Origin: Symbiodinium natans
Taxonomy: Eukaryota; Sar; Dinophyceae; Suessiales; Symbiodiniaceae
Length of the DNA: 35,000 nucleotides
Direction: 5' to 3'
Assembly: GCA_905221605.1 (NCBI GenBank)
Contig: CAJNDS010002359.1
Span: 1 to 35,000, forward strand
Shown: positions 1-9,571 of the stretch, in pieces
Numbering within the stretch: position 1 is the stretch's first letter
How the letters are laid out: every line of letters starts with the position of its first letter
Made by a program: the position numbers and the translations under genes
The notes under the pieces: model-generated
Told to the model about the DNA's origin: nothing
Databases searched by the model: none
The model's input: only the letters and a program-made list of their open reading frames with translations

Positions 1-400
1 ACCGTCAGCTGATATTTGCGAGAAAAGATTTCCAGAAGAATGCGGCACAGTCAGTCGCGCATGCGGAGGTGTGTCCCATGCTCCGAAAATTCCATGATGC
101 GAAAGCAGAATCTGCCAGCTGCTGTCGTCCTGCATCGTCTCCTGCAGCTCGCTTGTTGCTGCTGTTGTTGGGTCAAATCTTCCGATCAGCCGGCTGCTCG
201 TCGAAACCTTCATGTCGTTAACGGGCTAATGGCCTGAAAACTCTTGCAGCGAGTTGTATCTGGCATTTGCATAGCTCAGGTAAATATTCCACAGTAGACC
301 AAAGAACCCCACGCAGTACACTCGGGGGGGGGGGGGGGGTGTTCTGACGAGCTATAGTTTTTCCCACAATGATGGCCAAACCCGAGACTTCTGCAGGAAG
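1..400. other. Unassigned stretch
   Basis: No gene is recognised. A short plus-strand open frame (16-237) has Cys/Arg-rich, unpatterned composition and is not believed. A 16-G homopolymer lies at 324-339. Confidence 0.4.
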
Positions 401-409
401 GTGGAGACG

Positions 410-592
410 TTCCATCAGGAACCATCAGGAAGAGGCTTCCAAGACGGACTTCAGGTACTGCGCAAGGTGATTGTGACAGCCGTCAGACAAGTATGGCCGA
501 GGAGCACCCCAGCAACCTGTCAGCTGATAGCACCACAGACCGCGTGCTCAGGATCTTCGTCAACGGCGGGAATGGCCCCTGATAAACCTTGA
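410..592 (-). pseudogene. Remnant related to the uncharacterised gene at 31.5-31.9 kb
   Basis: The plus-strand sequence from about 420 to 575 closely matches 31620-31770, the exon described at 31493-31939. On the minus strand the remnant keeps the DEDPE-AV core of that protein. It then loses frame: the copy at 31.7 kb has one extra base near the corresponding site, and stops appear in the remnant just downstream. The remnant follows the OPR-like repeats directly in the same orientation, so either the parent gene combined both regions or they were brought together during duplication. It is judged non-functional because the other copy remains open across the same segment. Confidence 0.65.
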
Positions 593-596
593 TAGA

Positions 597-1400
597 AATC
601 CCATGTGCGATGGCTGACACAGCTGTCAGCCCATGTGGTGCAGCATCTTGAAGGTTCCCAAGTGCCCACAAGCTGCTCAGCAACTCCTGCAGGTTCATGT
701 CTTCTACCTTGTGCGGCATGTGCTCTGCGATGGCCGGCACGGCTGCCAGCACTTGCGGTGCTGCATCTTGCAGATTCGCAGCTGCCCACAGACTGCTTGA
801 CAACTCTTGGGGCTTCATGCTTTTCACCCTGCGCGGTATGTGCTCTTCGATGGCTGGCACAGCTGTCAGCGCTTGTGGCGCGGCATCATGCAAATTCGCA
901 AGTGCCCACAGGCTGTTCGACAAATGATGAGGACTCATGTTCTCTGCCTGTGCGGCATGCGCTCTGCGATGGCTGGCACAGCTGTCAGCACCTGCGGCAC
1001 AGCAATTTCAAGAACTGCAGCTCACAGACTCTTTGACAACTGTTGGACTTCCGGAGATGCATTCCCGACCTTGACTCCGGTCACAAAGCAGCTGGAAAGC
1101 TCTTGCGGGTTCATGGTGCCAACATGCCTTTCTACATAGCCGGCCAACTCCATCAGCAGCTCGTCGCACTCTCTCACTTTCTCAGAAAGTATGCCTGAAC
1201 TGTTCCGGAGACACACTGTCTCGGGTCCCTCACTTTCATGGCCCTCCCACAACGTTCTGGATACCATTTGCCCAGAAGATGTTGGCCGCACCCCGTGCAG
1301 GGAGCATGTCCTCCTGAAGCATGGCCGAGAGGCGGCCCACCAGTCTGGGCCACACGGGGCTGGCAGCATCTTTCCTGGGGGGTGGCTCTGTTTAAAGGGA
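597..1400 (-). pseudogene. Decayed OPR-like helical-repeat protein gene
   Basis: Three to four consecutive ~36-residue degenerate repeats are readable on the minus strand (best at 597-938). Each has a core like LSSSLWAAANLQDAAP followed by AVPAIAEHMP and a linker with M-PQEL. This pattern resembles octotricopeptide/RAP-type organelle RNA-binding proteins, which are abundant in dinoflagellates and act in organelle transcript processing. The gene is broken. Near 1030 the conserved Trp codon of one repeat is TGA. Between the next two repeats, near 940, one base is missing relative to the sister repeat, shifting the frame. Upstream, near 1250-1390, an earlier repeat-like segment (ANIFWANGIQN) is in a different frame from the segment at 1022-1190. 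No full-length frame can be assembled. The family call is moderately sure; the pseudogene status is well supported. Confidence 0.65.
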
Positions 1401-1519
1401 GTCAAAAAAGTCCAGCTGCCATGCTAGTGAAGCTGTCTTATGTACTAAACACTTTTCGTATCATGGCCACTTAATTCTTGCTGCCGTGATGAAGCAACAC
1501 TATTGCTTACTGTATTAAG

Positions 1520-1574
1520 TGTATATATATATATATACACACATGTATATGTATATATATATATATATATATAT
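1520..1574. repeat. TA-rich microsatellite
   Basis: Alternating (TA)n with short CACACATG interruptions. Smaller TA tracts occur near 2680-2699, 3573-3587, 18345-18363 and 31207-31228. Confidence 0.9.
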
Positions 1575-1599
1575 TTGTTTGTGTATTTGGACTTCATTG

Positions 1600-2500
1600 A
1601 TTTTTCATACTTATACCTTGGCGGTCAGCACCCTTGGATCAGCCCGACCCCTCCTCGGCTGCGGTGCTCCACGGCTGCGCAGGCCAGTGCCGGCTGTAGA
1701 TCACAAGGTTCGGGCAGAGCCACCGTGCTCCTGCAAGCCTCCTTTGCGGCCTGTGCACATCGATGAACTTCCTGGGGTGAGCAGCACGTCTACAGCCCAC
1801 ATTCCCAAAAAACCAGTCGGTTAAGACGCCGGGCTTTGGCCTCTGGTCGCCCAAGGCCGGCGCAGTGTGCTTCCGAGTTCTTCAGGGACCGTTGCATGGC
1901 ATTGGAAGCTGCTAGGAAAGGACGGGCTTCTTGAGCGCTAAGCCGGGGCGTCAGGTAGGATCTTCAGGATTCTTTCTGGCTGGTGGCGTCTGCGACACAT
2001 GCGGGACCGTACAGTGGTACAAGCAGTGCGCTTCGGTCCTAGTCCCACATTCAGCTTGGTGCGAGCAGTGTTCTTTCACCTTGGAAAGGGTGGGGGCAGC
2101 AGCGTGCGCAATATTAGCAGCGACTTCAACACAGATCGAGAGTGCTGAGCATGCAGCAGGCGTCTGTCTCACAAAAAAACCACACAAAGCTTGATAGAGT
2201 TAGGGGTTTAACCAGGCGGCTCATGCCATATGCAACCTTCGGCTGGTGAAGACAAGTGCTACCACACCCCCTTAGTAGCTGAATGAGTACACTTTACATT
2301 TTTGGGGATACTCCATTCCCTCCATGGATTTGAAAAAAAGTGTACACTTTGTTAGTGGGAGGCCAATGAACTCAGCGACTAAGCCCCCCCAAAACTCCCG
2401 AAAGCCTCAGTCTTATGGCCACTGGGTCGGCTCTTTTCTTGCCGCTGTCGGAGTCACGGAAGTGTTGAGGATACCCTCCTTAGGTTGGTTGGTAGGTAGG
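1600..2500. other. Unassigned stretch with a small foldback
   Basis: Open frames on both strands at 1931-2194 mirror one another and show no recognisable domain, so no gene is called. A 9 bp inverted repeat (GTACACTTT at 2287-2295, AAAGTGTAC at 2337-2345) could form a small stem-loop. Confidence 0.4.
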
Positions 2501-2754
2501 TAGACACATGCTTGTCAGTCCAGGGCAGGACATATGCAAACCCTACTACAAATGTTGAATTCACTTTGGCCTTACAACTTTTCGCAGGACATATGGAGGT
2601 ATATGAAGGTTTCATATCCGAGATTTACATGCATAGCATATGGAGGCTTTTTAGGCTTCAAATGTGATACGTACATGTGCATATATATATATATATACAT
2701 AGGAATATCCATACGTATGTATGTGCATGTATATGTCTATGTACGAAAAAAAAC

Positions 2755-2909
2755 GACACAGACACAGACACAGACACAGACACAGACACAGACACAGACA
2801 CAGACACAGACACAGACACAGACACAGACACACTCACACTCACACACACACTCACACTCACACTCACACTCACACTCACACTCACACACACACACTCACA
2901 CACACACAT
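2755..2909. repeat. Compound hexanucleotide microsatellite
   Basis: (GACACA)n runs from 2755 to about 2831 and passes directly into (CTCACA)n/(CA)n up to 2909. The long open frames across it are products of the 6 bp period, not genes. Confidence 0.95.
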
Positions 2910-3164
2910 GTAGTAGTGTAGGTACAGACATATACATATCGATAGATACAACATGTGTGTGGATATCTGCGTATACTACCTATATATACATATACATATA
3001 TACACACATACGCATATTGTCTGTACATGTTAGGGCTAGATAACAACAAGGTTTAACAAATTCACAATTGTCCCGAGTTGGTACCCAGTTAACTTCAAAG
3101 CATATCACTGTCAGATGGTGGCTCGAAAGGGGCTTGAAGGGGGCTCTCTCTGCAACTGAACCTG

Positions 3165-3187
3165 GTTTAGGGTTTAGGGTTTAGGGT
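3165..3187 (+). repeat. Short interstitial telomeric tract (TTTAGGG)
   Basis: Three tandem TTTAGGG heptamers. Similar 2-3 copy tracts occur at about 3430-3444 and 3700-3716. The rest of 2910-3860 holds nothing else recognised. Confidence 0.85.
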
Positions 3188-3870
3188 CCGAGGTATCCTC
3201 AAAAATCCTCAGAAACGTCGCAGGGGAGCTGCCTCCTTCCGGTGTCTGGGTAGCTCGGCTGTGCCTTGCTTAGAGCAGGGCTTTGGGTCATGAACTCTCG
3301 GGTCGCACATGTGCGTGCTGGGGTGATTAGGGCTCATGTGTGTTTTGTTTATTTGTGTTTGTATTTGTATTTATATTTGAGGAACATGGAACCCAACCCA
3401 ACAAAAGGGGAATGGAGCACTTCCCCGTGTTTTAGGGTTTAGGGCTTGGGGCATACTACAGGACCATGGAGAACTAAATCATACACCCAGGTCAACCCTT
3501 GAACTCCCAAACATGAACCCAAAGTCTGAGGGTGGTTGCACGGTTCCTTGATATGGGCCCTTAACTGGGAAGTATATATATATATATGTGGCATGGACCT
3601 TTATGTATTATTTGACGTTCTCTCTTGTTTTGTATTTAAAAACCTATAAACAAACTAAATCCAAGAAACCTGAAGCACAAATTCACCAATTTCGTTCTCT
3701 TAGGGTTTAGGGTTTACGATTTATAATTTACTCTTTTTTGATGTGAACGTACAGACGCAGTCAGATGTTGGCAACGAATACTAGCTATCACTTCTGCTCT
3801 TGCGTGGGGGATGATCCAAGCGGTCTCTCGGGTCGGGCTGCGCACCGTTGTGCGCACATTGAAGTGTCCT

Positions 3871-4413
3871 GTCAGCTGTCGTGCCCAATTGTTGCTTGGT
3901 GTGGATCGGCAAAGATCACTGCTACTGAAAGAGGCATCTTCTCATGAAGATGCCCTAACTCTTTCAAGACATCTACATTATCATTCAACGCGTACAGACG
4001 TCGGTTCGACAACCTGTAAAACTTCGTACTCTTCTTCACAAACTGAAGTGGACGCGAGTACTGCAGACCCCTGAACCGTCTCGTGCAGAAAACACCCCCG
4101 CAGAAAATCACTGCCTTTACCGCAAGCATTGGAATCATACAACCGCGCAATCCGCTACAGTCCACCTCCGCCACGGACGCACCCATGACCGCAGAAGCCA
4201 CTGCCCCGCCGATAAGGAGCCGACCAAAAAAAAGCAACGACGGCACCCATTGCAAAAGACCTGCGAAAACGTCTCGCGTAATCAGTGACCATCATACAAC
4301 AATCGGTGAACAATCTTAAGACACTATTTTTGCGGGCAACCAATAGCAACTGGTCGACCAAGCCGATGCCTGAAGACGGCACGGCTGCGGCGCCTCGGAG
4401 CTTGTCTTCCTGA
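3871..4413 (-). pseudogene. Tandem duplicate copy A: broken frame of a putative small membrane protein
   Basis: This is the first of two direct copies (offset ~576-583 bp). Both carry the same minus-strand protein-like sequence: a Met-rich start, hydrophobic stretches around AVVAFF and GGAVASAVMG, a Cys-rich hydrophobic segment CMIPMLAVKA, then a charged tail with RPLQFVKKSTKF and LYALNDNVDVLKELGHL. In copy A the frame is broken near a run of eight A's (about 4226-4235, plus strand), separating the upstream part (4155-4382) from the downstream part (3872-4255). Differences between the copies are mostly amino-acid-changing, which suggests relaxed constraint. No family is recognised; it may be only a duplicated non-coding segment with fortuitous frames. 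Confidence 0.4.
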
Positions 4414-4446
4414 CTCGGGAAACTGCTGCGGCCGACGCCAAGTCTC

Positions 4447-4996
4447 GCCAGCTGTCGTGCACAATTGTTGCTTGGTGTGCGTCGGCAAAGATCACTGCTA
4501 CTGAAAGAGGCTTCTTCTCATGAAGATGCCCTAACTCTTTCAAGACATCTACATTATCATTCAACGCGTACAGATGTCGGTTCGACAATCTGTCGAACTT
4601 CGTACTCTTCTTCACAAACTGAAGTGGACGCGAGTCCTGCAGTGCCCTGAACCGTCTCGTGCAGAAAACACTCCCGCAGAAAATCACCTTGAGACACATG
4701 CCTTTACCGCAAGCATTGGAATCATGCAGCCGCACAACCCGCTACAGTCCACCTCCGCCACGGACACTCCCATGACCGCAGAAGCCACTGCCCCGCCGAG
4801 AAGGAGCCAACAAAAAAAAGCAACGACAGCACCCATTGCAAAAGACCCGCGAAAACTTCTCGGATAATCAGTGACCATCATACAACAATCGGTGAACAAT
4901 CTTAAGACACTAACTTTGCGGACAACAAATAGCAACTCGTTGACCAAGCCGATGCCTGAAAACGGCACGGCTCCAGCGCCTCGAAGCTTGTCTTCC
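4447..4996 (-). pseudogene. Tandem duplicate copy B: same frame broken elsewhere
   Basis: This is the second copy of the unit above. Here the hydrophobic N-terminal part is continuous through the A-run (4684-4968). The frame is lost after CMIPMLAVKA because of a 13 bp insertion near 4687-4700 that copy A lacks. The downstream part (about 4440-4690) continues in another frame with the same RPLQFVKKSTKF and LYALNDNVDVLKELGHL segments. The independent lesions indicate two dead copies of one ancestral frame. The right edge of copy B abuts the start of the segmental duplication at 5001. Confidence 0.4.
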
Positions 4997-5249
4997 TCAC
5001 TGTGTGTTTTTGAGATTTAAAGGAGAACAAGAGAAGAGAAGGGAGAGAGAAAGGAGAGAGGAGAGATCAACAGGAATGCAACTCTAAATGGAAGAGCAAT
5101 GAAAAGAATGGAAGAGAAATGAGGACAGGCGAAATGCAAAATCAGGCAAAGAGAAGACGGTGCTCGTTTTCATCTTTCCTCTGGTTCTTATTTTTCTCTT
5201 CTCTTGTTCATTTCCGTTAGAAAAAAACAAAAGGAATAACAATGAACAT

Positions 5250-6150
5250 GTAAGCAAACCCAGCTGATGCTCATGATTTTTTCCTTTCTCCCTCTCTCTC
5301 TCTCTCCATATATGGGCGATGGAACGGGTGTCCTTGTTGGGCCGTTTCCTGCATCTTCAAGTGAGGAACCTAAGTGTTTTCTTTTGTTCGTTTGAAGACA
5401 CAGAAAGCGATTAAAAGGGACGTCCATTTTGGATTGGCAGCCAACCCAGCTGATGCTCATGATTTTGTTTCTCTCTCTCTCTCTATATATATATATATGG
5501 GCGATGGAATGGGTGTCCTTGTTGATCGTTTTCTGCATCTTCAAGCGAGGAAAAGGGACACCCCACAAGAAAGCACTTAGGGTGTCCCTTTTGCTCGTTT
5601 GAAGACACCGAAAGCGATTAAAAGGGACGCCCGTTTTGGATTGGCAGCCAACCCAGCTGATGCTCATGATTTCTCTCTCTCTCTCTCTCTCCCTATATAT
5701 GGGCGATGGAACAGGTGTCCTTTAAGATCGTGTTCTGCATCTTCAAGCGAAGAAAAGGGCACCACAAGAAAACACTTAGGGTGTCCCTTTTGCTCGTTTG
5801 AAGACACAGCAAGCGATTAAAAGGGGCGCCCATTTTGGATTGGCAGCAAACCCAGCTGATGCTCATGATTTATCTCTCTCCCCACACATGGGCGATGGAA
5901 CGGGTGTCCTTTTTGGATCGTTTTCTGCATCTTCAAGCGAAGAAAAGTGACACCACAAGAAAACACTTAGTAAGGGTGCCCCTTTTGCTTGTTTCAAGAC
6001 ACAGAAAGCGATTTAAAGGGACGCCCATTTTGGATCGGCAGCAAACCCAGCTGATGCTCATGATTTATCTCTGTCTATATATGGGCGATGGAACGGGTGT
6101 CCTTCCTGATCGTTTTCTGCATCTTCAAGGGAGAAAGAAGGGCACCGCCC
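5250..6150. repeat. Tandem ~200 bp units with hairpin and CT tract (5 units)
   Basis: The landmark CAGCTGATGCTCATGATT recurs near 5260, 5447, 5655, 5853 and 6050. Each unit then has a variable CT/TA microsatellite, GGGCGATGGAA, TGCATCTTCAAG and, in the best units, the inverted pair AAAAGGGACACCC / GGGTGTCCCTTTT around a 16-base loop. Lengths vary mainly through the CT run. Confidence 0.85.
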
Positions 6151-6185
6151 AAGAAGGAAACGTAACATCAGATATAGGGTGGGAA

Positions 6186-6430
6186 ATTGAAGAGCTCCTC
6201 TCTTTACTTAGTCATTCCCTTTCCTCTCTTCTTATCTGTTGTTTTCTTCGCTTCAAAAAGCAAAATACGGGAAAAGAGATTTCCTGAAGAGGAGGGAGGG
6301 CACCTATTGAAGAGCTCCTGTCTTTACTTAGTCATTCCCTTTCCTCTCTTATCCGTTGTTTTATTCGCTTCAAAAAGTAAAATAAGAGAAAAGAGATTTC
6401 CTGAAGAGGAGGGAGGGCACCTATCTGTAA
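6186..6430. repeat. Two ~120 bp direct repeats
   Basis: The segment from TTGAAGAGCTCCT through GAGGGAGGGCACCTAT is present twice in tandem (about 6186-6308 and 6309-6430), and twice again in the second segmental copy (about 10065-10310). Confidence 0.85.
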
Positions 6431-6990
6431 AGAGCAATCGTTTAGAGGGGAACAGGAGAAGAGGAGCGAGAGAGAAGGACAGAGGAGAGATACAGGGAAT
6501 CCAATTTCAATAGAACAGCAAAGAAAAGAATAGAAGAGAGATGAAGAGAGAAGAGGGAGAGACAAAACAAGGCGCAGAGAAGATGGCGCTCTTCTTTATC
6601 TATCCTCCCTCCCTTATCTCTCCCTTCCTTTCTTTTCCAGATAAGAACAACTAAAGAGGAATAATTATGAAAAGGAGAAGAGTAAGGAAAGGAGCAGAAG
6701 AGATAGGCCGAGAAGAGGGATATGATGAAGTACGGCAAGGTCCACGCGCAACCTCTGCTTACCCTGCCACTGTTTTATCCTGCAAGTTCCTTTCTTGTTG
6801 TTCATCAGTCAAAAAGTAACAGAAAGAGAGAAGGGAAAGGGAAGTGAGAGAGGAGAGAGAACAAGGATGCCATTTTTCTGGAAGGGTGCTGGAAAGAAGA
6901 GAAGAGACAGGAAGCAAGGAGACGGAGTGACAAAATAAAGCGCAAAGCTCTATATATATCATCTCTCCCTTGTCTCTCCCTATTCCCTTT
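6430..6990. repeat. Purine/pyrimidine-asymmetric repeat element, copy 1
   Basis: An AG-rich left half (GGAGAAGAGGAGCGAGAGAG) is followed, after AGATGGC-CTCTTC, by a CT-rich right half with TTATCTCTCCC. The right half partly reverse-complements the left (GGGGAGAGATAA-like), so the strand could fold back. Related copies lie at 7588-8165 and 10312-10834, and diverged ones at 5003-5230 and 8395-8610. Open frames in it are compositional. Confidence 0.7.
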
Positions 6991-7130
6991 TGATGGGACG
7001 CCCCAGAACTAAAATATTTAAATCCAGGTATTTGATTTATTAAATTCTTTAAATTATTTAAATGGTTGGGTTTCCAGAGGAACCAATGGGTTTGAATAAT
7101 TAGATTATTTAGATTATTTTGGCGCCTCCT

Positions 7131-7430
7131 GTGAGCCAAGTCTGTGATGAAGTATGTCCCTTCTCCCCGCGGGCCAAATTTGTGATGAAGTATGTCCCCT
7201 CTCCCCGTGGGCCAAATTTGTGATGAAGCATGTCCCCTCTCCCCGTAGGCCAATCCAGCCTCCCACCAGCGTGATGAAGTAGGTTCCCTCTCTTTGTGGC
7301 TGAAGTATGTCCCCTCGCCCCGTGGGCCATGTTTGTGATCCAGCCCCCCAGCAGCGTGATGAAGTATATCCCCTCTCCCTGTGGGCCAAGTCTGTGATGA
7401 AGTATGTCCCTTCTCCCCATGATGAAGTAT
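7131..7430. repeat. 39 bp minisatellite
   Basis: Tandem copies of a unit with GTGATGAAGTATGTCCC, TCTCCCCGTGGGCC and AAATTT. Because the unit is about 39 bp (13 codons), two or three minus-strand frames stay open across the array (7109-7547), giving a repetitive GERGHTSSQIWPT-like peptide. No known protein resembles it, so it is treated as a repeat. An AT-rich stretch with TTTAAATTATTTAAAT lies just before it at 7005-7130. Confidence 0.85.
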
Positions 7431-7587
7431 ATTTGGAAGCTGAGAGTCGTGTTTTGGTGTGGTAGATTGTGGTAGATAGAAAGGAAAGGGCATGAGAAAG
7501 TAGCGAGAGGAGCTCTTCAATTCCCTTCCTGCTTTATTGCAACACATGCCCCTCTTGTTCTTCCTTTCTTGTGTTTTTTGTCATTTA

Positions 7588-8165
7588 GAGGGGAACAGGA
7601 GAAGAGGAGCGAGAGAGAAGGAGAGGGGAGAGATAACAGGAATCCAATTTCAATGGAATAGCAAAGAAAAGAATAGAAGAGAGATGAATAGAGAAGAGGG
7701 AGAGACAAAACGAGGCGCTGAGAAGATGGCACTCTTCTTTATCTATCCTCCCTCCCTTATCTCTCCCTTCCCTCTTTCTTTTCGAAATAAGAACAACTAA
7801 AGAGGAAGAATTTATGAAAAGGAGAAGAGTAAGGAAAAGAGCAGAAGAGATAGGCCGAGAAGAGGGACATGATGAAGTACGGCAAGGTCCAAGCGCAAGG
7901 AGTCACCCTCTGCTTTACCTTCCACTGCTTTATCATACCTGTCTTGTGCTTTGTCAGTTAAACGGAAACAGAAGGAGAGAAGGGAAAGGGAAGTGAGAGA
8001 GGAGAGACAACAAAGAGGCCATTTTAATTTTCTGGAAGGGTACTGAACAGAAGAGAGGAGACAAGAAACAAGGAGACGGAGGAACACAACAAGGCGCAAA
8101 GAAGATGGCACTCCTCTTTGTCTATCATCTCTCCCTTCCTTGTCTCTCCCTTTTCCTCTATTCTT
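7588..8165. repeat. Purine/pyrimidine-asymmetric repeat element, copy 2
   Basis: Homologous to 6437-6990 and 10319-10834. It has an AG-rich left part, a GGGGAGAGATAAC / TTATCTCTCCCTT inverted pair (near 7633 and 7757), then a second AG-rich block ending in a CT-rich block (TCTCTCCCTT, near 8128). It lies outside the segmental duplication, so the element is an independently dispersed family. Confidence 0.7.
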
Positions 8166-8392
8166 AAAAAGGACAAGACCTCTTCGCAGATAGGTGCCCT
8201 CTCTCCTCTTCAGGAAGCCCCCTTGCCCTTATTTTGCTTGCTTTCTGAAACGACAAGGAAAACAACACATAGAAAGAGAGGAAATGGAATGAACCAATAG
8301 GCAGTGGAGCTCTTCAATTTCTTTCCCTATCTCTTTTCTTCTTTTTTCATTCTTCATTCAACAAGGAAAAGAAGCTTCCTTTTGTGTGTTTT
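8166..8392. other. Unassigned AG/CT-rich spacer
   Basis: Low-complexity sequence between element copy 2 and segmental copy 2. No gene seen. Confidence 0.5.
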
Positions 8393-9054
8393 TGAGATTT
8401 AAAGGAGAACAAGAGAAGAGAAGGGAGAGAGAAAGGAGAGAGGAGAGATCAAAAGGAATGCAACTCTAAATGGAAGAGCAATGAAAAGAATGGAAGAGAA
8501 ATGAGGACAGGCGAAATGCAAAAATCAGGCAAAGAGAAGATGGTGCTCGTTTTCATCTTTCCTCTGGTTCTTATTTTCTCTTCTCTTGTTCATTTCCGTT
8601 AGAAAAAACAAAAGGAATAACAATGAACATGTAAGCAAACCCAGCTGATGCTCATGATTTTTTCCTTTCTCCCTCTCTCTCTCTCTCATATATGGGCGAT
8701 GGAACGGGTGTCCTTGTTGGGCCGTTTCCTGCATCTTCAAGTGAGGAACCTAAGTGTTTTCTTTTGTTCGTTTGAAGACACAGAAAGCGATTAAAAGGGA
8801 CGTCCATTTTGGATTGGCAGCCAACCCAGCTGATGCTCATGATTTTTTTCTCTCTCTCTCTCTCTCTATATATATATGGGCGATGGAATGGGTGTCCTTT
8901 TTGATCGTTTTCCGCATCTTCAAGCGAGGAAAAGGGACACCCCACAAGAAAGCACTTAGGGTGTCCCTTTTGCTCGTTTGAAGACACAGAAAGCGATTAA
9001 AAGGGACGTCCATTTTGGATTGGCAGCCAACCCAGCTGATGCTCATGATTCTTT

Positions 9055-9085
<31 letters not shown>

Positions 9086-9259
9086 ATGGGCGATGGAATG
9101 GGTGTCCTTTTTGATCGTTTTCTGCATCTTCAAGCGAGGAAAAGGGACACCCCACAAGAAAGCACTTAGGGTGTCCCTTTTGCTCGTTTGAAGACACAGA
9201 AAGCGATTAAAGGGACGTCCATTTTGGATTGGCAGCCAACCCAGCTGATGCTCATGATT

Positions 9260-9309
<50 letters not shown>

Positions 9310-9482
9310 GGGCGATGGAATGGGTGTCCTTTTTTGATCGTTTTCTGCATCTTCAAGCGAGGAAAAGGGACACCCCACAAGAAAGCACTTAGGGTGTCCC
9401 TTTTGCTCGTTTGAAGACACAGAAAGCGATTAAAAGGGACGTCCATTTTGGATTGGCAGCCAACCCAGCTGATGCTCATGAT

Positions 9483-9571
<89 letters not shown>

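Larger units (their letters stand above)
5001..6953. repeat. Segmental duplication, copy 1
   Basis: From TGTGTGTTTTTGAG at 5001 to the end of CGCAAAGCTCTAT at 6953 this segment is nearly identical to 8393-10834. The second copy is ~490 bp longer, mainly because it holds seven rather than five ~200 bp tandem units and longer CT runs. Copy 1 contains a purine/pyrimidine element (5003-5230), the tandem units (5250-6150), a duplicated ~120 bp unit (6186-6430) and another asymmetric element (6430-6953). The frames running through it are fragments repeated with the units and are not called as genes. Confidence 0.85.

Noticed and set aside
2534-3043. Open frames through the GACACA/CTCACA region
   Set aside because: They encode pure dipeptide-type repeats caused by the 6 bp period and are open on both strands.
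5835-6287. 150-codon frame in the ~200 bp tandem units (and its twin at 9713-10165)
   Set aside because: Duplicated with the repeat, carries no domain, and frames are interrupted differently between units.
6187-6738. Ser/Leu/Phe-rich minus-strand frames suggesting membrane proteins
   Set aside because: The hydrophobic look comes from CT-rich or AG-rich DNA and appears wherever the asymmetric element occurs.
7109-7547. Minus-strand frames in the 39 bp minisatellite
   Set aside because: Openness follows from a period divisible by three; the peptide is only the translated repeat.
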